A stretch of 64,000 nt of DNA from DASUNQ01 sp044866775 (lineage in GTDB: Bacteria > Acidobacteriota > Thermoanaerobaculia > Multivoradales > UBA5704): assembly GCA_044866775.1 (NCBI GenBank), contig JBIOUG010000095.1, positions 5,257 through 69,256 of the forward strand, read 5' to 3'. Under the pieces are notes generated by a model, which saw nothing but the letters and a program-made list of their open reading frames with translations, had not been told where the DNA came from and searched no databases. The number at the start of each line of letters is the position of its first letter. Position 1 is the first letter of the stretch. This document shows, one piece after another, positions 1 to 8,950 of this stretch. The position numbers and the translations under genes were made by a program.

Positions 1-703
1 GTGCTCTCGATGCTGGTGGCGATCCCCTCGGCGGTGAAGGTCTTCAACTGGACCGCCACCCTCTACGAGGCGTCGATCTCCTACGAGACGCCGATGCTCT
101 ACGCCCTGGGGTTCATCGGCCTCTTCACGATCGGCGGCCTGACCGGGGTGATGCTCGCCACCCTGGGCTTCGACGTCCACGTCCACGACACCTACTTCGT
201 GGTGGCGCACTTCCACTACATCATGGTCGGCGGCACCATCATGGGGTACCTGGGCGGCCTCCATTACTGGTGGCCGAAGATCGCCGGGCGCCTCTACCCG
301 ATCTTCCTCTCGCGCCTCGCGGCGCTGCTCGTCTTCGTCGGCTTCAACTTGACGTTCTTCCCGCAGTTCGTCCTCGGCTATCTCGGCATGCCGCGCCGCT
401 ACTGGTCCTACCCCGACGAGTTCCAGGTGCTCAACGTGATGTCGACCGCCGGCGCCTCGATCCTCGGCGTCGGCTACGTCATCCCGATGGCCTACTTCCT
501 CTGGTCGATGCGCTACGGCAAGGCGGCGACGGCCAACCCCTGGGGCGCCGTCGGGCTCGAGTGGGAGACCAGCTCGCCGCCGCCGACCGAGAACTTCCTG
601 CTGCCGCCGGTCGTCGACCACGGGCCGTACGACTACGGCGTCGGCTACAAGGGAGACTCCGAGGAGAAGCCGCGGACGCCGCCGCAGGCGCAGGAGGCGC
701 ACG

Positions 704-711
<8 letters not shown>
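1..711 (+). CDS. ctaD: Cytochrome c oxidase subunit I, C-terminal part
   Basis: This is the 3' part of the catalytic subunit of an aa3-type haem-copper oxidase; the gene starts upstream of the window. The HVHDTYFVVAHFHY stretch near residues 60-73 holds the histidines of the late haem/Cu-binding helix (haem a3 and haem a ligands), followed by GGLHYWWPK and further membrane helices. The tail after about residue 175 is hydrophilic and proline-rich. The last 8 bases overlap the start of the subunit III gene, so translation is probably coupled. Identification is certain; only the N-terminal half is missing. Confidence 0.97.
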
Positions 712-1377
<666 letters not shown>

Positions 1378-1381
<4 letters not shown>

Positions 1382-1680
1382 GCGCCGACCACGCCCCCTC
1401 CCGCGGCGTCTACTTCGCGGTCTTCGGCGCCCTCATGGCGCTGACCGCGATCACCTACGGGGTGGCGACCCTCGATCTCGGCCCGTTCAACGACGTCGTG
1501 GCGCTCACCGTGGCGGTGACCAAGGCGGTGCTGGTCATCCTCTTCTTCATGCACGTCCGCCACAGCACCCGCATGACGAAGCTGACCGTGGTCGCGGGGT
1601 TCTTCTTCCTCGGCATCATGCTGGCGCTGACGCTCGCGGACTACCTGACGCGGGGGGCGCAGGGGATCCTCGGGAAGTAG
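1378..1680 (+). CDS. ctaF: Cytochrome c oxidase subunit IV (CtaF-like)
   Basis: Small 100-residue membrane protein starting at the ATG that overlaps the ctaE stop. It has three hydrophobic helices (about residues 11-32, 38-60 and 67-88); the middle one carries the TKAVLVILFFMHVRHS signature of the caa3/aa3 small subunit IV family (COX4_pro). It completes the oxidase operon at its 3' end. Function is assigned from family and position; it is a structural/assembly subunit, not catalytic. Confidence 0.9.
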
Positions 1681-1718
1681 GCGGGCGGCGGCGCAGCGTG
1701 CGCGGACACTGACGGGCG

Positions 1719-2306
1719 ATGCGCGCCAACGAGACTCTCCTCGACCTCTTCCTCGAGCTCCAGCTCCTCGACCGCATCCCGCGCAGCGGCTTCGTGCTGC
1801 GCGGCGTCGCCTCCCCGGAGAGCGTCACCGAGCACTCCTGGCACGTGCTGTTCCTGGTCTGGGCGCTGGGCGCCGAGGTCCCGGAGGTGGACCTCCCGCG
1901 CGCGGTCGAGATCGCCCTGGTCCACGACCTCGCCGAGCTGCGCATCGGCGACCTGCCACGCACCGCCGCGCGCTACTTCCCGGAAGGGGCCAAGAGAGGC
2001 GCCGAGACCGCCGCCATCGACGAGATCCTGGCCCCCCTCCCGGAGCGCGCCCGCAGCCTCTACCGCGACTACCTCGAGGGCAAGAGCCCCGAGGCCCGCC
2101 TGGTGAAGGCCTGCGACAAGCTCCAGCTCATGCTCAAGGTGGCGGTCTACGAGCGCTGGGGCACCGGCGCGCTCGCGGAGTTCTGGGACAACCCGGACAA
2201 CTTCCCCGACCCGGCGTTCCCGCCGGTGCGCGCGCTCTTCGAGGAGCTCCTCCGCCGGCGCCGGCAGGAGCCGGAACGGCTGGATCCGCTGACGGAAGAT
2301 CGGTAG
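1719..2306 (+). CDS. HD-domain phosphohydrolase (YfbR-like)
   Basis: 195-residue soluble protein of the HD_3/YfbR type. Metal-binding residues are visible in order: His in TEHSWHV (about residue 42), the HD pair in ALVHDLAELRIGD (about 69-70) and the later Asp in KACDKLQ (about 131). YfbR relatives are 5'-deoxynucleotidases, but the exact substrate cannot be read from sequence. It starts 38 bases after the oxidase operon with no clear Shine-Dalgarno, and is probably its own unit or a read-through member. Confidence 0.85.
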   Translation: MRANETLLDLFLELQLLDRIPRSGFVLRGVASPESVTEHSWHVLFLVWALGAEVPEVDLPRAVEIALVHDLAELRIGDLPRTAARYFPEGAKRGAETAAIDEILAPLPERARSLYRDYLEGKSPEARLVKACDKLQLMLKVAVYERWGTGALAEFWDNPDNFPDPAFPPVRALFEELLRRRRQEPERLDPLTEDR

Positions 2307-2404
2307 AACGACTCGCTCGCGCCGGGCGCCGCCGGCCTTAGCGGCTCACGCGCACCGTCCGGCCGTTGAGCGGCTGCACCGCGCGGGCGCGGCCCGACTG
2401 CCAG

Positions 2405-2664
2405 TTAGGCGAGCGGCGCGATCTTGCCCGGGACCTCGTGGTGCCGAGCTCGCTGCCAGCACAAGCGGAGCTCGCCGCGATGGAGAGACGCCCACTCGAT
2501 GACTAGGCCAGGGCGCGCCCGGGGAGATCGCCTTGCAAAAGCGCCAGGTTCTCGATTCCCACGACCGCCCGGTGCTCGGCGTACTCGACGTGGAAGTGCG
2601 GCGGCTCGTGCTCCCGGTAGAACATGCGGATCACGAGGCCGTAGAAGCGCGCGATCTCAGGCAC
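2405..2664 (-). pseudogene. DUF4160 protein, broken by a one-base frameshift
   Basis: Reading from GTG at 2664, the product begins VPEIARFYGLVIRMFY and continues PPHFHVEYAEHRAVV, the DUF4160 signature, to GRALA, then stops at TAG (2503-2505). In the next frame the family's usual tail continues directly: IEWASLHRGELRLCWQRA and a TAA stop at 2405-2407. Restoring one C in the run before the TAG gives RALALVIEWASLHRGEL with no break. The gene is therefore frameshifted, or the assembly has lost a base. The start overlaps the end of the DUF2442 gene by 8 bases; the DUF2442-DUF4160 pair is widespread and often suspected to be a toxin-antitoxin-like module, which is not proven here. Confidence 0.8.
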
Positions 2665-2941
2665 GCGCGTTTGCGGTCGCCAGGCCCGGCCAGAGGTCCT
2701 CGGGCCGCTGCCCGGTGATCTCGAGGTACAGGCTGTCGGGGCAGAGCTCGATGTCTTCGCTCCAGGCGATCGAGTCTCCCGGGCCGATGGTGACGGCCTC
2801 GAAGGTCCCCGGCTGCTCCCAGGCCGCGAAGACTCCCTTGCCGGCGAGGTCCGAGAGGTCAATCTCCCCCTCGACCCCGTCGTCATAGCGCAGCCAGATG
2901 CGGTAGTTGGGAAGCGGACGGACGGCGACAGGGCGTGGCAT
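2657..2941 (-). CDS. DUF2442-domain protein
   Basis: 94-residue protein MPRPVAVRPLPNYRIWLRYD..., with the DUF2442 pattern: a short beta-rich domain including GVEGEIDLSDLAGKGVF and a later WSEDIELCPDSLYLEI. ATG at 2941 is preceded by GGAG about eight bases upstream, which favours it over the ATG nine codons further up. It is the first gene of a two-gene unit with the frameshifted DUF4160 gene. DUF2442 partners are thought to be small regulatory or antitoxin-like proteins; the function is unproven. Confidence 0.85.
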   Translation of the reverse strand: MPRPVAVRPLPNYRIWLRYDDGVEGEIDLSDLAGKGVFAAWEQPGTFEAVTIGPGDSIAWSEDIELCPDSLYLEITGQRPEDLWPGLATANARA

Positions 2942-3018
2942 GTGAGTCGCTCCAGCTAGGATCATAGCCTGCTCCGCGTCCAGCGAGCCTCCCCACCGGT
3001 GACTGAGAAGACGCTCAA

Positions 3019-4231
3019 TCACCCGACAGCCCTGAGGGTCGGCGGCGTCGTGTCGGCCACCTCGGCCACGGCGAAGGCGCCGCCCGCGAAGCCGCAGCCG
3101 TCGGCGGCGGTGACGTCGAAGCGCACGGTGGCCGGGCCGCCGGCCAGGTTCGCGACCAGGGCGCTCCCCTCGATCTCGACCGTCCGGCCGTCCACCTGCT
3201 GGGCGACGAAGGCGAGGTTCGACAGGTCGGCGCGGCCGTCCACGATGGCGGCCGCGACCTCGACGTCTCCGGCGGCGACCGAGCAGTCGTCGGTGACGGT
3301 CGCGGTGAAGGTCACCGCGAGCTGGTATGCCGCGTCGACCTCGCCGCCCTCTGCGCTCGCCGCGACCTCGGGCGCGCCGGCGACGACGAGGAAGTCGGCG
3401 TTCGAGATGTCGAAGAAGATGTTGTCCACGGCCGAGACGCGGATCCGCGCCGCGGCGGTCTCCTCGCAGGGCAGGACGACCGCGTGCGGCCCGTCGTTGG
3501 CCACGCCAGGCGCCAGCGGGTCGTAGGTGAACCCGCCGTCGCTGGAGAGCGCGATGTCGACCAGGTCCGCGATCGCGCCGCCGCCGACCTCCCACCTGAC
3601 CTCCTCCGTGCAGCCCGCCCCGAGCTCGACGAAGCTGTTGGGGCTGGTGACGCGGAAGGGATCGCCCTCGACGGCGATCTCGACCGTGTCGTAATCGACG
3701 CCGCCGCCGTCCTGCCGCTGGTCGCGCGCGGTCAGGCGGAAGGTGAGGGGATCGCCGACGCGGTCGACCTGCGGCAGCAGATCGCCCAGCGTCGTGGTGT
3801 TGCCGATGATGTCGCTGAGCTGCGGGAAGGTGCGCGCCGGGCTCGCCGCCGGCGGGAACGAGCCGAACAGCGCGCCGCAGCCGGGATCAGTGCCGGGCAG
3901 GAACTGGCCGGGCGCCAGGTCGAACTGCTCCCAGGCGTAGGTCAGGGTGTCGGCCTCGGGATCGTCGGCCGAGCCGGTGAGGACGAAGGGCGTGTCGCGC
4001 GGGATCGTGGAGTCGGCCCCGGCGTCGACCTCGGGCGCGGAGTTGCCGGTCGCGCCGGCGACGGCGCAGGCGTTGCCGCCGCCGCTCGTGACGTAGGCGA
4101 CGATCTGGTCGAAGCTGCGGGTGTGGAAGTAGGTGTCCATCGTCGTGGTCTGGATGTTGTTGGCGGCACCGCAGGTGCCCGAGCGGCGACATCAGGGCGA
4201 GGAGCGGGAGCAGGTGCGAGAGCGAGGGCAT
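3019..4231 (-). pseudogene. Remnant of a secreted reprolysin-like metallopeptidase
   Basis: A strong ribosome site (AAGGAGG) precedes ATG at 4231 and a signal-peptide-like start, MPSLSHLLPLLALMSP. After about 15 codons the meaningful frame changes by one: the other frame reads SGTCGAANNIQ, then DTYFHTRSFDQIVAYV and TGNSAPEVDAG, which is the region just after the catalytic domain in secreted reprolysin-like (M12B-type) peptidases. So the propeptide and the HExxH catalytic domain are deleted and the junction near 4175-4190 is out of frame. The remaining 373 codons (Ig-like and HYR-like modules with scattered cysteines) stop at DTTPPTLRAVG, shorter than is usual. Probably non-functional. Confidence 0.7.
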
Positions 4232-4394
4232 GGGTTCCTCCTTGAGGGTGGCGGGTGCCGAGGCTGGCCTGGGTGGCCTCGGCCGACACTCAGGAGGTAA
4301 GTCGGAAGGCAGAGCCTCGACCCGCCAACCGGCACTCATGCTCGTGAGACGGGCGGGAGCGTCTTCGCTTACAGCGTGCGCAGCTTCAAGACTC

Positions 4395-7076
4395 TCAGGT
4401 AGGCGTTCCTGTCGCGGCGATGCGGGCGCGGAGGGCCGCTATGTGAGCGGCGCGCGGCTCGGCGGCCGGGTGGTCGATGGACCGCTCGTAGTCAACGCAA
4501 ACTTGCATGAGGTCGGCGGCGCGGGCCAGGTCGCTTTCCTGCTCGTAGAGGAGGCCGAGGTTCCAGCAGGCGTTCGCCTCCCCCCGCCGGTCGCCGATCT
4601 GCCGCGCGACCACGAGGCGCTGCTCGTAATACTCGATCGCCTGCCGCGGCTCCCCAAGCGCCGCATAGGCGTTAGCCACGTTGCCCAGGGCGTATCCCTC
4701 ACCCCGCCGATCGCCGATCTCCCGCGAGATCACGAGGCGCTCCTCGTAATATTCGATCGCCCGCCGCGGCTCCCTAAGCGCCGCGTAGGCAAGGCCCAGG
4801 TTTCCCAGGACCTGACCCTCTCCTCGGCGATCGCCGATCTCCCGCGCGATCACGAGGTGCTGCTCGTAGTACTCGATCGCCCGCCGCGGCTCCCCAAGCG
4901 CCGCGTAGGCAAGGCCCAGGTTGCTCAGGACCTGACCCTCTCCTCGGCGATCGCCGATCTCCCGCGCGATCACGAGGTGCTCCTCGTAATATTCGATCGC
5001 CCGCCGCGGCTCCCCAAGCACCGCGTAGGCGTTGCCCAGATTGCCGAGGGCGTTCCCTTCGCCCCGTCGATCGCCGATCTCCCGCGCGATCACGAGGTGC
5101 TGCTCGTAGTACTCGATCGCACGCCGCGGCTCCCCAAGCTCCGCGTAGGCAAAGCCCAAGTTGCCGAGGGCGTTCCCCTCTCCCTGCCGGTCGCCGATCT
5201 TCCGCGCGATGACGAGCACCTGCTCGTGGTGCTCGATCGCACGCCGGGGCTCCCCAAGGTCCGCGTAAGCGTTGCCCAGGTTGCCGAGGTGTGCTCCTTC
5301 CGCAGCCCGGTTGTTCATGCGCCGCGCGGCCACGACCGCCGATTGCAGCCAGCCCACCCGTTGCCGCGGATGGAGGCGGAGGTGAAGACAGTAGGCCCCG
5401 ACGTTGGGGTAGTCGCTGCACAGCGCGGCGGCCCGCTCGTCGTCCGCGGCGCGCGCCGCGGACCAGGCCTGGCCGGCCTCGACGTTCCTCCGCTCGGCGT
5501 CGAAGAGCGCCAGCCCGGCCAGCAAGGAAGCGCCACCCTTCAGGTACAGCACGTTCGCCGACCGCAGCACCCCTGCGTAGTGGGCCGCGTGGCGCCGCTC
5601 GCTCTGGTCGCGCTCGGCCTCGGCGAGTTGCGCGCCGGCGAAGTCGCGGGCCAGGTCGTGGAGGCGATAGCGGCCGTCCTCCCACTCGACGAGGCTGGCG
5701 TTGACCAGCTCGCCCAGAGTGTCGCGGGCGGGAGCAACCTCCACCTCCCATACCGCGGCGGCGCCGGCAGCGTCGAAGGTGCCGGGGAAGACGGCGAGTG
5801 TTCGCCAGTGGGCGCGGAGCTCTTCGGCAAGCAGTTCGTAGCTGGTGGCGAGCGCGCCCTCGATCAGGCCGAGGCGCTCCTTGGCGTCGGCGAGCTTGCG
5901 GGCGTACTCCTCGGGCGTGAGCCATGGCTTCTCGGCGAGCGCGCTGCCGGCGAGGCGGAGAGCGAAGGGGAGGCGGCCGCAGCGGCGGGCGATCTCGGCG
6001 GCCTGGTTCCCGATGCGGGGTGCGATGCGCAGCAGCAGCGTCTGGGCGTCGGCCCCGGGCAGTTCGTCGAGGTCCTTGGCGACAAGACCGGGCAGGGTGA
6101 AATGAAAGCGTGAAGTAACGAGGAGGAAGCACCCGGCAGGCGGAGTGAGCGGCTCCACCTGCGCGCGGCCGGCGGCGTTGTCCATGAGCAGGAGGGCGCG
6201 CTGGCCGTGGAGGGAGGAACGGTAGAGCCCGTCCAGCTCGGCCGCGGAATCCGGTAGCTGCGCCGTCGGATGGTAAGCGCGGACAACGTGCGCCATCGCC
6301 AGGGCGGCGGTGAGCGGCTGCGGACTGACGCCCTTGAGATCGAGGTAAAGCTGCGCGTCGGTGTAGAGGGGCGTCAGCTCCTGCGCGAGCTTGAGCGCCA
6401 GGGCGGTCTTGCCGATGCCACCGGCGCCGCGGACAACCAAGGTCGCAGCGCCGCCAAGCTCCAAGGCCGCCCGGAGCTCCGCCAGCTCCATTTCCCGGCC
6501 GGTGAAGTCAGCAGGCGGGGACGGGATCTGATGGAGAGCTTGGGGCAGGGTCGGTATGGGCTGCTGTCCGACCTCGGGACTATGCTGTAAATCGCTTCCT
6601 GGCTCCCGCGGCTGGCGCCCCCCGTCCAACAGCCTGCGCACCTCCTTCGCGATCTTTGCCAGCTCGGCGTTTCGCTGTTCCCCGCGGAAGCTAGCGAGAG
6701 CGCGGCCGCCGCGTGGCCGCACCTGCATCGCAGCCAGCCAGGGGACCTCGTCCCACGCGCAGGCGCTGACGATCACTGGCAGCACGTGGATGCCGTCGGC
6801 GGCGCGACGCTCGAGGAGGCGGTGCACCTCCTCGCGCAAGATGAACCTGGACGTCAGTGAGTGGGCTGAAACGAGGAGGACGGCAACCTCCGCCCGTTCC
6901 ATCGCGGCGCTGATCTCGCCAAGCCAGTCGCCGCCGCCGGTAGTCCTATCGTCGTCCCAGGTCTCGAGAAGCCCCTGCTGTTCCAGGACACCGAGATGGG
7001 AGACGAGCTGGTCCTTCCAGCGGCTGTCTTTGTGGCTGTAGCTGACGAAGACCGTCCGCGAGGGCACTCCCACCAT
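4395..7076 (-). CDS. TIR-NB-ARC-TPR (STAND) protein
   Basis: 893-residue signalling NTPase. Residues about 8-140 form a TIR domain (RTVFVSYSHKD start; the late SAHSLTSRFILREEV segment carries the expected catalytic Glu). About 190-520 is an NB-ARC ATPase with Walker A GAGGIGKTALAL and a hydrophobic Walker B LLLMDNA, then a winged-helix-like part. From about 590 to 860 are tetratricopeptide repeats with an exact 40-residue period (LGEPRRAIEYYE, IGDRRGEG). In bacteria TIR-STAND proteins are candidate antiphage NAD-consuming sensors, with the repeats as ligand sensor; that role is inferred. ATG 7076 abuts a TAAAAT box; if that is the -10 element the transcript would be leaderless from GTG 7067. 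Confidence 0.88.
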   Translation of the reverse strand: MVGVPSRTVFVSYSHKDSRWKDQLVSHLGVLEQQGLLETWDDDRTTGGGDWLGEISAAMERAEVAVLLVSAHSLTSRFILREEVHRLLERRAADGIHVLPVIVSACAWDEVPWLAAMQVRPRGGRALASFRGEQRNAELAKIAKEVRRLLDGGRQPREPGSDLQHSPEVGQQPIPTLPQALHQIPSPPADFTGREMELAELRAALELGGAATLVVRGAGGIGKTALALKLAQELTPLYTDAQLYLDLKGVSPQPLTAALAMAHVVRAYHPTAQLPDSAAELDGLYRSSLHGQRALLLMDNAAGRAQVEPLTPPAGCFLLVTSRFHFTLPGLVAKDLDELPGADAQTLLLRIAPRIGNQAAEIARRCGRLPFALRLAGSALAEKPWLTPEEYARKLADAKERLGLIEGALATSYELLAEELRAHWRTLAVFPGTFDAAGAAAVWEVEVAPARDTLGELVNASLVEWEDGRYRLHDLARDFAGAQLAEAERDQSERRHAAHYAGVLRSANVLYLKGGASLLAGLALFDAERRNVEAGQAWSAARAADDERAAALCSDYPNVGAYCLHLRLHPRQRVGWLQSAVVAARRMNNRAAEGAHLGNLGNAYADLGEPRRAIEHHEQVLVIARKIGDRQGEGNALGNLGFAYAELGEPRRAIEYYEQHLVIAREIGDRRGEGNALGNLGNAYAVLGEPRRAIEYYEEHLVIAREIGDRRGEGQVLSNLGLAYAALGEPRRAIEYYEQHLVIAREIGDRRGEGQVLGNLGLAYAALREPRRAIEYYEERLVISREIGDRRGEGYALGNVANAYAALGEPRQAIEYYEQRLVVARQIGDRRGEANACWNLGLLYEQESDLARAADLMQVCVDYERSIDHPAAEPRAAHIAALRARIAATGTPT
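4561..5290 (-). repeat. 120-bp tandem repeats encoding TPR units
   Basis: Within the TIR-STAND gene, six successive 120-base units keep perfect register: the same phrase (GCTCGTAATACTCGATCGCC-like followed by CGCGGCTCCCCAAG) recurs near 4621, 4741, 4861, 4981, 5101 and 5221. Units are highly similar at DNA level, including synonymous positions, which points to recent duplication or ongoing homogenisation rather than old protein repeats. The copy number may vary between strains by slippage or recombination. Confidence 0.9.
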
Positions 7077-7259
7077 TTTAGCGGCAGTGAGATCGTGGGC
7101 GGCAGGCGCCGCGCTCCCCCACCCGGATCCTTCGCTGCGCGCTCCGGGACCGCGTCGGACGTCCGCCTCCGCGCCAGGGCGCGCGATCACGATGGCGCGC
7201 GCTCGACCACCGTCACGAGCGCTCCATCCCCGGAATGGGAGCTCAGTTAGGCGGCCGGA

Positions 7260-7641
7260 CGCTCCGTCGCCGTTCCGGTGGCCCGATTACCATTCTCGGC
7301 GCTCGAATACTTGTTCCGAGCGCGCAATTACCCCTCCGGGCGCGCAAGTTCCGACTTCGGCGCTCAAGTTCCGTTCCGGGCACTCGATCACCATTTCAGG
7401 CGCTCGAGTTCCGATCTGGGCGCGAAACTATCGTTCTCGGCACTCAAGCACCAATCCGGGCGCTCAAGTTCCAATTTCGGCGCTCGAGTTCCGTTCCGGG
7501 CGCTCGATAACCGCTTTCGGCGCGCGATCATCATTCAGGACACGCAAATCACCAGTCCGGGCACTCGATCACCGCCTCGGCCCGCCAAGGTCCGTCTCCG
7601 GCGCTTGGGTTCGCTGATCGGCGCTCCACCGCCGTCTGTGG
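7260..7641. repeat. Degenerate 20-bp tandem array (about 19 units)
   Basis: The intergenic space between the TIR-STAND gene and the DUF4143 gene is filled by a 20-bp periodic sequence with consensus near CGCTCRAGTTCCGWTTCSGG. From 7321 to 7540 eleven units follow in exact 20-base register; flanking units are 19-21 bases. Units differ at many positions, so this is an old, diverged array and not a recent slippage product. There are no unique spacers, so it is not a CRISPR. Because 20 is not a multiple of three, the open frames through it look like by-products. The rest of the 7077-7259 gap shows no recognisable feature. Confidence 0.85.
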
Positions 7642-7657
7642 TCGGTCCGCACTGCAT

Positions 7658-7688
7658 TTTGACCACGGCACGGTCAAATTGCTAGGAT
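7658..7688 (+). promoter_or_regulatory. Promoter with overlapping inverted-repeat operator
   Basis: TTGACC (7659-7664) and TAGGAT (7683-7688) are separated by 18 bases and make a good sigma-70-type promoter. The -35 sits inside an inverted repeat TTTGACC-N7-GGTCAAA (7658-7678), and a third TTTGACC half-site lies at 7690-7696, directly before the ATG. This suggests repression of the downstream ATPase gene, possibly autoregulation. The start codon follows the -10 by only 8 bases, so the transcript may be leaderless. Confidence 0.6.
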
Positions 7689-7696
7689 CTTTGACC

Positions 7697-8950
7697 ATGC
7701 TCGCCCGGATGGTCGGTGCGCGTCTCCCTTCCCCGACCGGGCCTCGGCGGCTCGTGGTGCTGACGGGGGCGCGTCAGGTGGGGAAGACGACGCTGGCTCG
7801 CGCGCTCTACGGCAAGAAGCTCCGCTACCTGAACCTCGACTCGCCGGGAGAGCGCGAGCGACTCCGGGGAGTGCCCGCCGAGGGATGGGCGCGGGTGGTC
7901 GGGCCGGCGGTGCTCGACGAGGTGCAAAAAGCTCCCGGGCTCCTCGACAAGATCAAGTGGGCGTACGACGAAGGGGAGCTGCGGTTCTCGGTGCTGCTCG
8001 GCTCCTCGCGCATCCTGCTGCTCGAGCAGGTGCGGGAGACGCTCGCGGGGCGGGTGTTCCTCTACGAGCTGTGGCCGCTCACCGTTGGCGAGCTCGCCGC
8101 TCACTTTGGAGGGACCGCTCCGGCCGAGCCGCTGATCGCCACGCTGGCGGCCGATCCCGCCGGCGCCGCCGCGCGGCTGCGCCCGCTGCTCGACGGCGTC
8201 GTCGGCCCGCAGGCGGGCGTCGCCCAGGCGGCGGTCCAGCACAGCCTGGAGTGGGGCGGTCTCCCCGCCCTCCTCCAGTACCCTGTCGAGGAGCGGCGGC
8301 AGTGGCTCGACGGGTACCACGCGACCTATCTCGAACGGGACCTGGCCGATCTCGCCCAGCTCCGCGACCTCGAGGCATTCACTCTCTGTCATCGCCTGGC
8401 GTCGCTGCGCGCGGGAAGGATCCTCTCCTATTCCGAGCTCGCCCGCGATGCCGCCCTCCCCATCACCACGGTGCGGCGCTACCTGCGGTACCTCGAGCTC
8501 TCCTACCAGATCTTCCACTTGCCGGCCTGGGCGGGCAATCCCAGCCTGCGCCTGATCAAGGCCCCGAAGCTCATCTGGTTCGACAGCGGCGTGCAGCGCG
8601 CCCTCTCGGGCGAGGTCGGCGGACTGCGCGGCGAGCAGTACGAGAGCACCCTGATCGCGCAGATCCTGATGACCCTGTGGAATCTCGGCGTGCGTGCCGA
8701 GGCGTCCTACCTGCGCACGGCCGGCGGTCTCGAAGTCGACCTCGTGATCGAGCGGCAGGAGGGGCTCCTGGCCTTCGAGATCAAGGCGCGCTCGCGCGTC
8801 GAGACGCGCGACGCGGGCCGGATCGAGAGGGCGCGGCGGGCCCTGGGAGAGCGCTACCGCGGCGGGATCGTCGTCTATCGCGGCCAGCAGGTCGTGCAGC
8901 TCACGGAGACGGTCTTCGCGGTCCCCGACTGGCTGCTGCTGGGGTACTGA
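7697..8950 (+). CDS. ATP-binding protein, AAA_14/DUF4143 family
   Basis: 417-residue protein of the widespread AAA plus DUF4143 family. The N-terminal ATPase has Walker A LTGARQVGKTTLARALYG near residue 25 and Walker B-like GPAVLDEVQKA; a winged-helix region (about 240-280) is followed by the DUF4143 C-terminus with the nuclease-like core LEVDLVIERQEGLLAFEIKA. These proteins are common in mobile and accessory regions; their biological role is unsettled. The start at ATG 7697 fits the promoter immediately upstream. Its last 76 bases overlap the 3' end of polA on the other strand, an unusual tail-to-tail collision. Confidence 0.9.
   Translation: MLARMVGARLPSPTGPRRLVVLTGARQVGKTTLARALYGKKLRYLNLDSPGERERLRGVPAEGWARVVGPAVLDEVQKAPGLLDKIKWAYDEGELRFSVLLGSSRILLLEQVRETLAGRVFLYELWPLTVGELAAHFGGTAPAEPLIATLAADPAGAAARLRPLLDGVVGPQAGVAQAAVQHSLEWGGLPALLQYPVEERRQWLDGYHATYLERDLADLAQLRDLEAFTLCHRLASLRAGRILSYSELARDAALPITTVRRYLRYLELSYQIFHLPAWAGNPSLRLIKAPKLIWFDSGVQRALSGEVGGLRGEQYESTLIAQILMTLWNLGVRAEASYLRTAGGLEVDLVIERQEGLLAFEIKARSRVETRDAGRIERARRALGERYRGGIVVYRGQQVVQLTETVFAVPDWLLLGY

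Noticed and set aside
7260..7641. CRISPR array at the 20-bp repeat
   Set aside because: Repeats are contiguous with no unique spacers and no cas genes are nearby.
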